Positions 43,720 through 52,739 of a stretch of DNA of 64,000 nt are shown here, in pieces. A program made the translations under genes and the position numbers. The notes beneath the pieces are model-generated. The model was not told the origin of the DNA and did no database searches. It saw only the letters and a list, made by a program, of their open reading frames with translations. Source of the DNA: Sphaerisporangium sp039871875 (lineage in GTDB: Bacteria > Actinomycetota > Actinomycetes > Streptosporangiales > Streptosporangiaceae); NCBI RefSeq assembly GCF_039871875.1, contig NZ_JBDPMD010000035.1:1-64000 (forward strand). The letters run 5' to 3'. Positions within the stretch are counted from its first letter, which is position 1, and each line of letters starts with the position of its first letter.

Positions 43720-45315
43720 ATGGAACGGGTTCCCTACAAGGTGCTCGTCCACAGGGACATGCGGGTGCAGATGCCCGACGGGGTGGTCCTGCTCGCCGAC
43801 CGTTACGTGCCGGTCGGGGCGGGCCGGGTACCCACGGTGCTGGTCCGCTCGCCGTACGGCAGGCGCGGCATGTTCGGGCTGGCCTACGGCAGGGCCTTCG
43901 CCCGGCACGGTTTCCAGGTGATCCTGCAGAGCTGCCGCGGCGGCTTCGGCTCCGGCGGCGTGGCCACGCCGCTCGACGAGCAGGACGACGGCCTCGCCAC
44001 CATCGAGTGGATGCGGGCCCAGCCGTGGTACGGCGGCAGCTTCGCGCTGCACGGCCCGAGCTACCTCGGCCACGCCCACTGGGGCATCGCCCCCTACGCC
44101 GGGCCCGAGCTGAAGGCGATGGCCACCCAGGTGACCGCCTCGCAACTGCGCGACGCCGCCTACGTCGGCGGCTCGTTCGCCTTGGAGGCCACGCTGAGCT
44201 GGAGCACGCTGACCGCGATGATGAACGGCCCGCTGAGCGGCGCCGCGGTGTTCTTCGCGCCGCGCCGCACCCGGCGGGCGGTGTCCTCGGACCGGCCGGT
44301 CGGCGAGTTCGACGTGCTGGCCGCGGGGCGGCGGCTGCCGTTCTTCCAGGAGGTGCTCACCCACCACGCCGACCCCGACGCGCCGTTCTGGAAGAAACGC
44401 GACCACTCGGGCACCGTCGGCGAGGTGGACGCCGCCGTCACCATGACCGGCGGCTGGTACGACGTGTTCCTGCCGTGGCAGCTCCGCGACTACGCGGCCA
44501 TGCGCAGGGCCGGGCGGCGGCCCCACCTCACCATCGGGCCCTGGCACCACGCCGACGTGCGGCACGGCAGGCTGGCCACCCTGGACGCCCTGGCGTGGTT
44601 CCGCGCCCACCTGCTCGGCGACCCGTCGGGCCTGCGGGAGAGCCCGGTGCGGGTGTACGTCACCGGGGCGGACGAGTGGCGCGACTACGACGACTGGCCG
44701 GTGCCCGGCACGCGGGAGCGGCGCTGGCACCTGCAGGGGGAACACGGGCTCGGGCCGGACGGCCCCGCCGAGGCCGAGCCGGACCGGTTCCGCTTCGACC
44801 CGGCCGACCCCACGCCGGTCATGGGCGGCCCCACCCTGCTCGGCAACTCCGCGCCCCGCGACAACCGCCGCGTGGAACGGCGCCCCGACGTGCTGGTGTA
44901 CACCTCTCCGGTGCTGCACGAGGACCTCGACGCGATCGGCCCGGTCACCGCGGAGCTGTACGTGCGCACCAGCACCGGGCACGCCGACCTGGTGGTCCGG
45001 GTCTGCGACGTGCACCCCGACGGCACGTCGCTCAACGTGTGCGAAGGCGTGCGGCGGCTCGCCCCGGGCGCGCCCGCCGCGGACGAGGACGGCGTGCGGC
45101 GCGCCGAGGTGGAGCTGTGGCCGATCGCGCACCGCTTCCGCCGCGGCCACCGCGTGCGGGTGCAGGTGGCCGGGGGCGCCTACCCGCGGCTGGCCCGTAA
45201 CCTGGGTACCGGGGAACCGCTGGCCACCGGCCGTGATTCGGTGCCGGTGGACGAGGAGGTCTTCCACGACCCGGCCCACCCGTCGGCGCTCGTGCTTCGT
45301 CACCTCAACGGCTGA
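43720..45315 (+). CDS. CocE/NonD-family hydrolase (S15 peptidase fold)
   Basis: 531 residues. The N-terminal alpha/beta-hydrolase domain has the nucleophile motif LHGPSYLGHAHWG (G-x-S-Y-x-G) and the acid/His parts TGGWYDVFLPWQ (Asp) and TIGPWHHADV (His). The C-terminal jelly-roll domain begins near DRFRFDPADPTPVMGGPTL. Members split acyl amides or esters, such as cocaine esterase and acylase. No signal peptide. ATG 43720 follows GAGGGGG. The catalytic triad looks complete; the substrate is unknown. Confidence 0.9.
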   Translation: MERVPYKVLVHRDMRVQMPDGVVLLADRYVPVGAGRVPTVLVRSPYGRRGMFGLAYGRAFARHGFQVILQSCRGGFGSGGVATPLDEQDDGLATIEWMRAQPWYGGSFALHGPSYLGHAHWGIAPYAGPELKAMATQVTASQLRDAAYVGGSFALEATLSWSTLTAMMNGPLSGAAVFFAPRRTRRAVSSDRPVGEFDVLAAGRRLPFFQEVLTHHADPDAPFWKKRDHSGTVGEVDAAVTMTGGWYDVFLPWQLRDYAAMRRAGRRPHLTIGPWHHADVRHGRLATLDALAWFRAHLLGDPSGLRESPVRVYVTGADEWRDYDDWPVPGTRERRWHLQGEHGLGPDGPAEAEPDRFRFDPADPTPVMGGPTLLGNSAPRDNRRVERRPDVLVYTSPVLHEDLDAIGPVTAELYVRTSTGHADLVVRVCDVHPDGTSLNVCEGVRRLAPGAPAADEDGVRRAEVELWPIAHRFRRGHRVRVQVAGGAYPRLARNLGTGEPLATGRDSVPVDEEVFHDPAHPSALVLRHLNG

Positions 45316-45334
45316 CCGGGCCCGCCTCACCGCA

Positions 45335-45353
45335 GGACCGGCCCGCCCGGTCC
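45335..45353. terminator. Short hairpin after the CocE-type gene
   Basis: GGACCGG-CCCGC-CCGGTCC, a perfect 7-bp stem, 20 bases after the stop. Confidence 0.5.
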
Positions 45354-45444
45354 GGCCGTTCACCGCGCCGACGGGGCCGTTCGGCGATCGGTGAGCTTGA
45401 CAGGGACCGAACGAAATTACGCTTCGCCCATCCGGTTGACCAGG

Positions 45445-45471
45445 CTCAACAGTCTCAACAGTGCTGTTAAG
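45445..45471. promoter_or_regulatory. Triple CTCAACAGT box before the DUF3311/permease pair
   Basis: CTCAACAGT occurs twice in direct tandem (45445-45462) and once inverted in near-identical form (GCTGTTAAG, 45463-45471), 34 bases before the coding start. The repeated nonamers look like a regulator site. TTGACA at about 45397 and TACGCT at about 45418 might be the promoter but have short spacing. Confidence 0.5.
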
Positions 45472-45505
45472 TCCGTCGGGCCCCACTGATACCGAGGAGA
45501 ACGCG

Positions 45506-45742
45506 TTGACCACGCCGCCCAGCGACCAGCGTCCGGAACGCAGTGACCGCAGCAAGTGGAACTGGCTCCTGCTCCTGCCGATCGTCATCCCGTTGATCCC
45601 GCTCCTGTACAACCACGAGGACCCCCGGCTGTTCGGGTTCCCGCTGTTCTACTGGCTCCAGCTCGCGTTCATCGTGATCGGGGTCGGCTGCACGGCCGTC
45701 GTGTACCGCATGGGGCAGCGCGGCGGGAGGGACGGCCGGTGA
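45506..45742 (+). CDS. DUF3311 small membrane protein
   Basis: 78 residues from TTG 45506, after GAGGAGA. Two hydrophobic segments (WLLLLPIVIPLIPLLY and FYWLQLAFIVIGVGCTAVVY) flank the motif NHEDPRLFGFPLFYW, typical of DUF3311. Such proteins are nearly always encoded just before an SSF-type monocarboxylate permease and probably form its small subunit. Its stop overlaps the next start as GTGA. Confidence 0.9.
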   Translation: MTTPPSDQRPERSDRSKWNWLLLLPIVIPLIPLLYNHEDPRLFGFPLFYWLQLAFIVIGVGCTAVVYRMGQRGGRDGR

Positions 45743-47346
45743 GCGACCACATCGTCGAGATCGTCGTCTTCACGTTCCTGTTCGCGGTCGTCAGCGGCAT
45801 GGGCTTCGTCGCGGCCCGCTGGCGCCGTCCCGACGACCTGGCCAGCCTGCACGAATGGGGCCTCGGCGGGCGCAAGTTCGGCTCCTGGATCACATGGTTC
45901 CTGGTGGGCGGCGACCTGTACACCGCGTACACCTTCGTCGCGGTGCCCGCGCTGCTGTTCGGCGCCGGGGCGATGGGCTTCTTCGCGCTCCCCTACACGA
46001 TCATCGTGTACCCGCTGGTCTTCCTGGTGCTGATCCGGCTGTGGTCGGTGGCGCACGTGCACGGCATGGTCACCCCGGCGGACTTCGTGCGCGCCCGGTT
46101 CGGCTCCCCCACACTGGCACTGCTGATCGCGATCACCGGCCTGGTGGCCACCATGCCGTACATCGCGCTGCAGCTCGTCGGCATCGAGGCCGTGCTGAAG
46201 ACGATGGGCGTGACCGGCGACCTGCCGCTCATCATCGCCTTCGCCATCCTCGCGGCTTACACCTACCAGTCGGGGCTGCGCGCTCCCGCGCTGATCGCCT
46301 TCGTCAAGGACACGCTCATCTACATCGTGATCCTGATCGCGATCATCTACATCCCCACCCAGCTCGGCGGCTGGGGATCGGTCTTCGACGCCGCCCGCGC
46401 CAAGTTCGAGACGACCCCGGCACCCGGGGACGGCTGGCTGCTGAACGCCGGCAACCAGCTTCAGTACGTCACGCTGGCCCTCGGCTCGGCCATGGCGCTG
46501 TTCCTCTACCCGCACAGCGTCACCGGCGTGCTGGCGGCGCGCAACCGCGGCGTCGTCAAGCGGAACATGGCGGCGCTGCCCGCCTACAGCCTGCTGCTCG
46601 GCCTGATCGCGCTGCTCGGGTACATGGCGATCGCGGCCGGGATCAAGCCGATCACCGCCGACGGCAAGACCGACGCCAACACCGTCGTGCCACTGCTGTT
46701 CGACAAGATGTTCCCCGATTGGCTGGCCGGGGTGACCTACGCCGCCATCGGCATCGGCGCGCTGGTGCCCGCCGCGATCATGTCCATCGCCGCCGCCAAC
46801 CTGTTCACCCGCAACATCTACCGCGAGTACATCAAGCCGGACGCCACCGACGCGCAGGAGGCCGCGGTCAGCAAGGTCACCTCGCTGGTCGTGAAGGTCG
46901 GCGCGGTGGCGGTCATCCTGCTCATCGACCCGCAGTTCTCCATCGACCTGCAGCTCATCGGCGGCGTGATCATCCTGCAGACGCTGCCGTCGGTGGCGCT
47001 CGGGCTGTTCACGCGGTGGTTCCACCGGGTCGGGCTGATCGCCGGGTGGGCCGCCGGCATGACGGCGGGCATGGTGATGCTCTACAACATCTCCAACCCG
47101 GCCATCAAGCACGAGCACTTCGGCGGCTCGGCGTTCCCCCTGGCCAAGCTGGGCTTCGACACCAACGTGACGATCTACGCCGGGTTCCTCGCGCTCGCGG
47201 TGAACCTCGCCGTCGCGGCGGTCGCCACGCTGATCGCCCGGGCCGCCAAGGCGGACGAGGGCACCGACGCCACCCGGCCCGACCACTACTTCGCCGACGA
47301 GGGCGACCCCCGGGTGCACGACATCGAGCTCTCCGGCTCGCACTGA
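45739..47346 (+). CDS. Sodium:solute symporter (monocarboxylate permease type)
   Basis: 535 residues with about 13 membrane segments and the sodium/solute symporter fold: EWGLGGRKFGSWITWFLVGG, DLYTAYTFVAVPAL, GMVTPADFVRARFGS and NLFTRNIYREYIKP. The DUF3311 partner suggests an MctP-like carrier for lactate, pyruvate or acetate (family inference). The tail is hydrophilic, ending RVHDIELSGSH. GTG 45739 overlaps the DUF3311 stop, so the genes are translationally coupled. Confidence 0.88.
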   Translation: MSDHIVEIVVFTFLFAVVSGMGFVAARWRRPDDLASLHEWGLGGRKFGSWITWFLVGGDLYTAYTFVAVPALLFGAGAMGFFALPYTIIVYPLVFLVLIRLWSVAHVHGMVTPADFVRARFGSPTLALLIAITGLVATMPYIALQLVGIEAVLKTMGVTGDLPLIIAFAILAAYTYQSGLRAPALIAFVKDTLIYIVILIAIIYIPTQLGGWGSVFDAARAKFETTPAPGDGWLLNAGNQLQYVTLALGSAMALFLYPHSVTGVLAARNRGVVKRNMAALPAYSLLLGLIALLGYMAIAAGIKPITADGKTDANTVVPLLFDKMFPDWLAGVTYAAIGIGALVPAAIMSIAAANLFTRNIYREYIKPDATDAQEAAVSKVTSLVVKVGAVAVILLIDPQFSIDLQLIGGVIILQTLPSVALGLFTRWFHRVGLIAGWAAGMTAGMVMLYNISNPAIKHEHFGGSAFPLAKLGFDTNVTIYAGFLALAVNLAVAAVATLIARAAKADEGTDATRPDHYFADEGDPRVHDIELSGSH

Positions 47347-47403
47347 CCCCCGGCGGCGCCGGGCCGTCCCCGCCGTCCGAACGCCCCGCCGCCGGGGCAC
47401 CGA

Positions 47404-47436
47404 GGTCCCCGGGAACCCGCGTGGTTCCCGGGGACC
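47404..47436. terminator. Hairpin terminator after the permease
   Basis: GGTCCCCGGGAAC and GTTCCCGGGGACC form a perfect 13-bp stem with a seven-base loop, followed by GTTCTTTCG. It lies 57 bases after the permease stop. Confidence 0.8.
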
Positions 47437-47518
47437 GTTCTTTCGCTTCCGGAACGCCCGCAACGAAACTGGATCATTCCGGTAATGTGCCGCTCGCGGA
47501 CAGCGAGGAGGGCGAAAG

Positions 47519-49912
47519 GTGACCGAGCCGGGGGCACCCGCGGTGCCGGGGTACGAGATGCTCGGGATCCTGGGCCAGGGCGGGTTCGGGGTGGTGTACC
47601 GGGCCCGGCAGCTCGCCGTCCGCCGCGAGGTCGCCCTCAAGGTGGACAACCGGGTGCTGGTGTCGGAACGGGACCGGCGGCGGTTCATGCGGGAGGTCAG
47701 CTCCGCGGGGGCACTGTCGGGCCACCCGCACGTGGCCGACGTGTACGACGCCGGGGTGCTGCCCGACGGGCGGCCGTACATGGTGCTGGAGCTGTGCCCC
47801 GGCGGATCGCTGGCCGACCGGCTGCGTGAACGGGGGCCGCTGCCGCCCGCCGAGGTGCGCGACATCGGGGTGCGGATCGCCGACGCCCTCGCCGCCGCGC
47901 ACGCCGCCGGGGTGCTGCACCGCGACGTCAAACCGGCCAACATCCTGATCAACCAGTACGGCATGGTCGCGTTGTCGGACTTCGGGCTGGCCGCGACCGG
48001 GCACGCCGAAGGCGAGGTGTCGGTCACCCGGGAGTCGCTGACCCCCGCCTTCGGCCCGCCGGAGGCCTTCGAACTGGCCGAGCCGAGCCCCGCCGGGGAC
48101 GTGTACTCGCTGGCCGCCACCCTGTACGCGCTCCTGAACGGCCGCCCCCCGCGCTTCCCCGAGAGCGGTGTGGTCAACGTCGCCATGATCATGGCCCTCC
48201 ACCGCCTCCCCGTCCCGGAGATCCCCGGCGTCCCACCCCGGCTCACCGCCGTCCTCCGCACCGGCCTGGCCACCCACCCCCACGACCGCCTCCCCTCCGC
48301 CGCCGCCCTCCGCGACGCCCTCACCGCCCTGCCCGCCGAGATCTTCTCCCAGCCCCCCACCACCACGCCGCCGCCCCCCGCCGGCCCCCACACGCACCCC
48401 TCGTCGGGCCCCTACACCCCCGCCTCGCCGTCCTCCGGCCCCGCAGGGCCGTACGCCTTCCCCCACACCGCCTTCCCCCCGGACGCGACCGGCCCCGGGC
48501 ACGCGGCGGACGTGACGGGCCCCAGCGGGCACGGGAGGCACAGCAGGCACAGGGACGCCGGCCCACTGGAGGCCACCGGCCCGGGCAGCGGCCACGGGCA
48601 CGACCCTGGCGGCGGCCTGGGGTACGGCCCTGGCGGCGGCCTGGGGTACGGCCCTGGCGGCGGCCACGGGCACGACCCTGGCGGCGGCCTGGGGTACGGC
48701 CCTGGCGGCGGCCACAGGTACGACCCTGGCAGTGGCCACGGGTACGGCCCGGGCGGGTCCCCCGCGAACGCCACGCCCGGCGGACAGCTTGGTGCGGGCC
48801 CAGGCGGCCGGCCGGGCGGTGCCCCGGCCGCTCCCGGCGGCTTCATCAGTGCCCCCCGCACTCCCGGCGGCCTCAGTGCCCCCGGCATTCCCATCGCCCC
48901 CGGTACTCCCATCGGCCCCGGTACTCCCAACGGCCCCGGTGCTCCCATCGTCAGCCCCGGTGTACCCAATGGTCCCGGTGCTCCCAACGGCCCCATCAGC
49001 GGTCCCGGCAATCCCGGCAGCGGCACCGGCGCTCCCGGCGGGCTCAGGAGCCGTCCCGGCGGCGGGCCCGGTGGGCCCGGCGGTGCCGCGGGTCCCGCGG
49101 GCGGGGGGAGGGTGCCCGGCGGGTGGGGCGGGGGCGCCGAGCCGGGGCTGCGGGGCCAGGTCACCGGTCCGAGTGTGCGCGGTGACGGCCGTCCGGGGGC
49201 GAGGTCCAGGGCCGCGGGGCCGGGCGGCCGGGCGGACATCACCCAGCCGCCCGTTCCCCCGGTGGCGCGCCCCAGGCAGACCAAGCTCTACGGGACGGTG
49301 GCGGCGTTGTTCGCGGTGCTGCTGGTGGTCGGGGTGACCGTCGCGTGGTTCGAGTCCCGTGAGCCCGTCACCGGCCCCTCGGGGTCCCCGGGCGCCACCG
49401 GCGCGCCGGGCCAGGCCGCCGGCCCGTCCGGTGACGCCGGCGCCGGGACCGGCGACGGCCAGGCCGATGCCCCCGGCACCCTCGGCGGCGTCCCCGTCGT
49501 CACCGAGAACTGCCCCGCCACCGTCGTCACCGGCGCCGGCGCGGCCTGCGGCCGCGACCCCGAGTGCTGGGGCGGCATCGTGGCCATCACCGGCGCCGTG
49601 TCGGTACGCCGCCGCGCCTGCGAGGAGAGCCACGTCTGGGAGACCTTCGCCATCGCCCCCCTGCCCCAGGACGCCATGACCTTCGACCTGGCCGACCTGG
49701 AAGCCCACCCCGTCGTCAAGAAACTGTGCTCCTCCCAGGTGATGCTCCGCTCCCGCATCGGGGCGGCCCGTTCCGTCCCGTCCTCGCAGTGGATGGTCTC
49801 CGTCCTCCCCCCGAGCCCCGACGCCTTCAAGGAAGGCGTCCGCATCTACCGCTGCGTCGGCGGCGTGACCGGCCGCGAACGCCCCGGCACCTACTTCCGG
49901 CCCGCGACGTGA
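47519..49912 (+). CDS. Membrane Ser/Thr protein kinase with repeat linker
   Basis: 797 residues. The kinase domain (about 10-270) has the P-loop GQGGFGVVYRA, Lys in VALKV, catalytic HRDVKPANIL and SDFGLA. A long Pro/Gly-rich linker (about 280-590) follows, including a run of six 8-residue repeats near PGGGLGYG/PGGGHGHD, encoded by 24-bp DNA repeats (about 48606-48749). One membrane helix (LYGTVAALFAVLLVVGVTVAWF) leads to an outer domain with six Cys, including ENCPATVVTG, CGRDPECWGG and YRCVGG. The outside domain probably senses a cell-wall signal. GTG 47519 follows GAGGAGG. Confidence 0.9.
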   Translation: MTEPGAPAVPGYEMLGILGQGGFGVVYRARQLAVRREVALKVDNRVLVSERDRRRFMREVSSAGALSGHPHVADVYDAGVLPDGRPYMVLELCPGGSLADRLRERGPLPPAEVRDIGVRIADALAAAHAAGVLHRDVKPANILINQYGMVALSDFGLAATGHAEGEVSVTRESLTPAFGPPEAFELAEPSPAGDVYSLAATLYALLNGRPPRFPESGVVNVAMIMALHRLPVPEIPGVPPRLTAVLRTGLATHPHDRLPSAAALRDALTALPAEIFSQPPTTTPPPPAGPHTHPSSGPYTPASPSSGPAGPYAFPHTAFPPDATGPGHAADVTGPSGHGRHSRHRDAGPLEATGPGSGHGHDPGGGLGYGPGGGLGYGPGGGHGHDPGGGLGYGPGGGHRYDPGSGHGYGPGGSPANATPGGQLGAGPGGRPGGAPAAPGGFISAPRTPGGLSAPGIPIAPGTPIGPGTPNGPGAPIVSPGVPNGPGAPNGPISGPGNPGSGTGAPGGLRSRPGGGPGGPGGAAGPAGGGRVPGGWGGGAEPGLRGQVTGPSVRGDGRPGARSRAAGPGGRADITQPPVPPVARPRQTKLYGTVAALFAVLLVVGVTVAWFESREPVTGPSGSPGATGAPGQAAGPSGDAGAGTGDGQADAPGTLGGVPVVTENCPATVVTGAGAACGRDPECWGGIVAITGAVSVRRRACEESHVWETFAIAPLPQDAMTFDLADLEAHPVVKKLCSSQVMLRSRIGAARSVPSSQWMVSVLPPSPDAFKEGVRIYRCVGGVTGRERPGTYFRPAT
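48606..48749. repeat. 24-bp in-frame tandem repeats
   Basis: About six units of CCTGGCGGCGGCCTGGGGTACGGC type, some with CAC for CTG, encode PGGGLGYG/PGGGHGHD in the kinase linker. This is a coding minisatellite, prone to change in copy number. Confidence 0.85.
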
Positions 49913-49933
49913 CGGAGGCCCTCATGGTGGGGG

Positions 49934-51700
49934 TCAGCAGGCGATGTCGGCCGGAGGGAGGGTGCCGGTGGCCAGGTAGCGGTTCACCGTGTCGTTGAGG
50001 CACGGGTCGCCGTGGTACGGGAACGGGGCGTGGGTCCGGGCGTTCACGGTGACCAGGCGGGAGCCGTGGATGCGGGCGGCCACGGAGCGGCTGACGGAGA
50101 CGGGGACCGCCACGTCGCCCAGGGCGGCGAGGACCAGGGCGCCGGGCGCCCGGTTGCGGGCCAGCGGGACGCGCTCGGCCTGGACGCGCGGCCAGAAGGC
50201 GCAGGGAGTGATGTTGGCGTTGGCCGGGCCGAACAAGGGGTACCGCTCGGTGTAGACGGCGAGGTCGCGGCGGTAGGTGCCGAGGCCGCGGGGCCAGGGG
50301 CCGTCCGCGCAGCGGAAGGCGGTGCTGACGGCGGTGTGGTTGTCCACCGGGACGCCGGGGACGCCCTCGGGCGGGAGGGGCCGCACCGGGAAGGGCACGA
50401 ACGGCTCGCGGCCGGCCGACACGTCGGCGAGCGCGGCGGCGACCAGCCCTGAGTAGTGCTCGTAGTAGACGGCGGCGACCAGGAGGAAGCCCAGTTCCCC
50501 GGCCGTCCACGCGTGCCCGCCCGCGACGATCGGCTCGCGCCCGGCCCGGTCCAGGAGCGCGGTGATCCAGCCGATCACCGCCTCGGTCGTGCCGCCCAGC
50601 CCGTGGACGTCGTCCCGCTCGGCGGCCCAGGCGGCGAAGGCGGTCAGACCGGTCTCGAACCCCGGTGTGCGGGCCAGCTCGAACGGCCGCCACGCGATGT
50701 CCCCGTTCACCGGGCTGTCCAGGACGAACCGGTCCACCCGGCCGGGGAACAGGGTGCTGTACGTCGCCCCGAGCATCCCCGCGTACGACCCGCCGATGTA
50801 GGAGATCCGGGACTCGCCGAGCGCGGCCCGGATGAGATCCATGTCCCGGGCGGCGTTCGCGGTGGTGGCGTACGGCAGGGCCCAGCCCGCCGCACGCGCG
50901 CAGTCCTCGGCGTACCGCCGGGCCGCGGCGGCGTCGGCGCCGAAGCTCCCCGGCGTCGCGGTCCGCACCCAGAACCCGCCCGGCTCCTCGGCGGCCTGCC
51001 CGCACCCGATGGGTGTGCTGCGCTCGACGAACCTCATGTCGAAGCCGATCAGGTCGTACCGGGCCCGCACCTCCGCGGAGAACCAGGGCGCGAGTGCCGC
51101 CGGGAGCGGCACCCCGGGACCACCCGGCCCGCCCCCTGTGGTGAGCAGCACACCCCGCCGCCGCGCGGGGTCGGTCGCGGGCAGCCGCGAGATCACGATC
51201 GTGATGGACCGCCCCTCCGGCCGCCGATGATCCAGCGGCACCCGCACTCCCGCGCACCGCACCGTCTCATCGGCCGTCCCCTCACACGGTCCCCACCGCA
51301 ACCTCTCCGTCCCACCGCTCCCTGCCGAAGCGGACCCCGCCGAACCGCCGGCGGTCAAGGTGGACGCCGTCGGCCCACCGGCGGCGGCGTACATCGCCGG
51401 TCCGCCGGCGGCTGAAGCGTTCGCGGTGTACGACGCCGATCCACCGGCGGCGGCCGAGGCGTACATCGCCGGTCCGCCGGCGGCCGAAGTGTCCGCGGTG
51501 TACGACGCCGGCCCACCGGCGGCGGAGGTGGCCTCGTGCGGGTGACCGAGAGCGGCACGGGGGCCGGCCGTCACGGTGACGGCGGCACCCGCCGGGCCGT
51601 GCGGACGGGCCGCCGTGGCGGGCGCACCGAGGGCCGGGGTGAGTGGGGCGGAGGCGAGCAGCAGGGTCGTGAACACGCCGAGAGTCCTGCCGGACGGCAT
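49934..51700 (-). CDS. Secreted S33-family peptidase (tripeptidyl-aminopeptidase type)
   Basis: 588 residues. ATG 51700 follows GAGGAGGG. A signal peptide (MPSGRTLGVFTTLLLASAPL...) is followed by a repeat-rich Ala/Gly/Ser/Tyr segment (about residues 58-115: AAGGPASYTAD, AAGGPAMYAS, AAGGSASYTAN). The alpha/beta-hydrolase domain has TTGGGPGGPG (oxyanion), the nucleophile ISYIGGSYAGML, the acid region and the TAP-like C-terminus with ALGDVAVPVSVSRSV and NARTHAPFPYHGDPC, where His acts. The protein is extracellular and releases N-terminal tripeptides in known relatives. Convergent with the kinase gene, 21 bases apart. Confidence 0.87.
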   Translation of the reverse strand: MPSGRTLGVFTTLLLASAPLTPALGAPATAARPHGPAGAAVTVTAGPRAALGHPHEATSAAGGPASYTADTSAAGGPAMYASAAAGGSASYTANASAAGGPAMYAAAGGPTASTLTAGGSAGSASAGSGGTERLRWGPCEGTADETVRCAGVRVPLDHRRPEGRSITIVISRLPATDPARRRGVLLTTGGGPGGPGVPLPAALAPWFSAEVRARYDLIGFDMRFVERSTPIGCGQAAEEPGGFWVRTATPGSFGADAAAARRYAEDCARAAGWALPYATTANAARDMDLIRAALGESRISYIGGSYAGMLGATYSTLFPGRVDRFVLDSPVNGDIAWRPFELARTPGFETGLTAFAAWAAERDDVHGLGGTTEAVIGWITALLDRAGREPIVAGGHAWTAGELGFLLVAAVYYEHYSGLVAAALADVSAGREPFVPFPVRPLPPEGVPGVPVDNHTAVSTAFRCADGPWPRGLGTYRRDLAVYTERYPLFGPANANITPCAFWPRVQAERVPLARNRAPGALVLAALGDVAVPVSVSRSVAARIHGSRLVTVNARTHAPFPYHGDPCLNDTVNRYLATGTLPPADIAC

Positions 51701-51743
51701 GGTCCCTCCTCAGGGGTCGGTCCGACGGAGCCGGACCCGACCT

Positions 51744-52613
51744 TCACCCCGAGGCGATCCACCGGTCAAGAGCACGCGTCCCCGGCCCGCCGTCCTTCCT
51801 GGTCGGCTGCCCACCGGGCATGAACGCTGTCATGGGACGCCGGGACTCACCGGCGGCACGTGAGCCGGCCGCCGTACGCGGCTCACCGTTCACACGCGGC
51901 TCGGCGGCCTTGCCCGGCTCACCGCCCGCACGGGGCCCGGAGACCGTACGCGGCTCACCGTCCGCACGCGCCCCGGAGACCGTGCACGGCTCACCGCCCA
52001 TACGCGACTCGAAGGCCGTACGCAGCTCGCCCCCGGTACGCAGCTCGCCCCTCGCACGCAGTTCGGCCGCCTTACGCAGTTCGGCCGCCTTACGCGACCC
52101 GCCACCCGCACGTGACCCCGGCACCGCACGCGGCTCTTCGTCCTCACCTGCACCGGAGACCGCAGAGAGCTCACCGTCCGCTCCCACCCGGGAGACTCCA
52201 GAGAGCTCACCGTCCGCACGCGCCCGGGAGACCGTGCGCGGCTCGCCGCCCCTGAGCGGCTCGAAGGCCGTACGCAGCTCACCGCCCGCACGCGGCCCGG
52301 AGGCCGTGCGCGGCTCCTCACCCGCGCGTGGCTCGAAGACCGTGAGCAGATCGCCGCCCGTACGCGGCTCCTTGACCGGGCGTGTCCCGTTGGCCAAGGG
52401 GGAACGGGTGGCCGGGCGCGCGGGGGCCGGGACGGGGTCGGTGGACGCTCGGGGGTCCGGGGGCGGGGCGGGGTCGGGGTGAGGCTCGGGGTTGGTGGTG
52501 GAGGCCAGAAGGGCCAGGGTGATCAGAGTCAGCACTGCTATGAGCATCAGTGCCAGGGTCACGAGCATCAGGACGGCCAGCAGCGTGTAGACCGTGCCGA
52601 TGATCGCCATCAT
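51744..52613 (-). CDS. Membrane-anchored repetitive protein
   Basis: 289 residues from ATG 52613, which follows GAGGAGGAC. A long hydrophobic N-terminus (AIIGTVYTLLAVLMLVTLAL, MLIAVLTLITLALL) suggests one or two membrane helices, then a Pro/Asp-rich stretch, then about 200 hydrophilic residues built on a short repeat of the form (S/G)-P-R-A-G-G-E-P-R-T-V. No family is recognised. The opposite strand also stays open and gives repeats, so part of the pattern reflects repetitive DNA; the membrane segment and ribosome site favour this strand. It may be a wall-spanning linker protein. Confidence 0.6.
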   Translation of the reverse strand: MMAIIGTVYTLLAVLMLVTLALMLIAVLTLITLALLASTTNPEPHPDPAPPPDPRASTDPVPAPARPATRSPLANGTRPVKEPRTGGDLLTVFEPRAGEEPRTASGPRAGGELRTAFEPLRGGEPRTVSRARADGELSGVSRVGADGELSAVSGAGEDEEPRAVPGSRAGGGSRKAAELRKAAELRARGELRTGGELRTAFESRMGGEPCTVSGARADGEPRTVSGPRAGGEPGKAAEPRVNGEPRTAAGSRAAGESRRPMTAFMPGGQPTRKDGGPGTRALDRWIASG

Positions 52614-52739
52614 CGCCTGTCCTCCTCTTCTCTTGTGCCAGTGCCTCACGTGCCCCGGACGGGCGCGCTCACACCTGCGTTCCGGCAGGTGGAGCGGTGT
52701 TTCTCATGGGCCCGCTGGGGCGGGGGCGCGCGGGTGGGG

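Noticed and set aside
48606..48749. CRISPR-like array
   Set aside because: Units are contiguous and in frame within the kinase gene, with no spacers.
51820..52482. Plus-strand repetitive frame (RGSPPARGPETV type)
   Set aside because: It mirrors the repeats of the minus-strand membrane protein and lacks the N-terminal hydrophobic segment and ribosome site.
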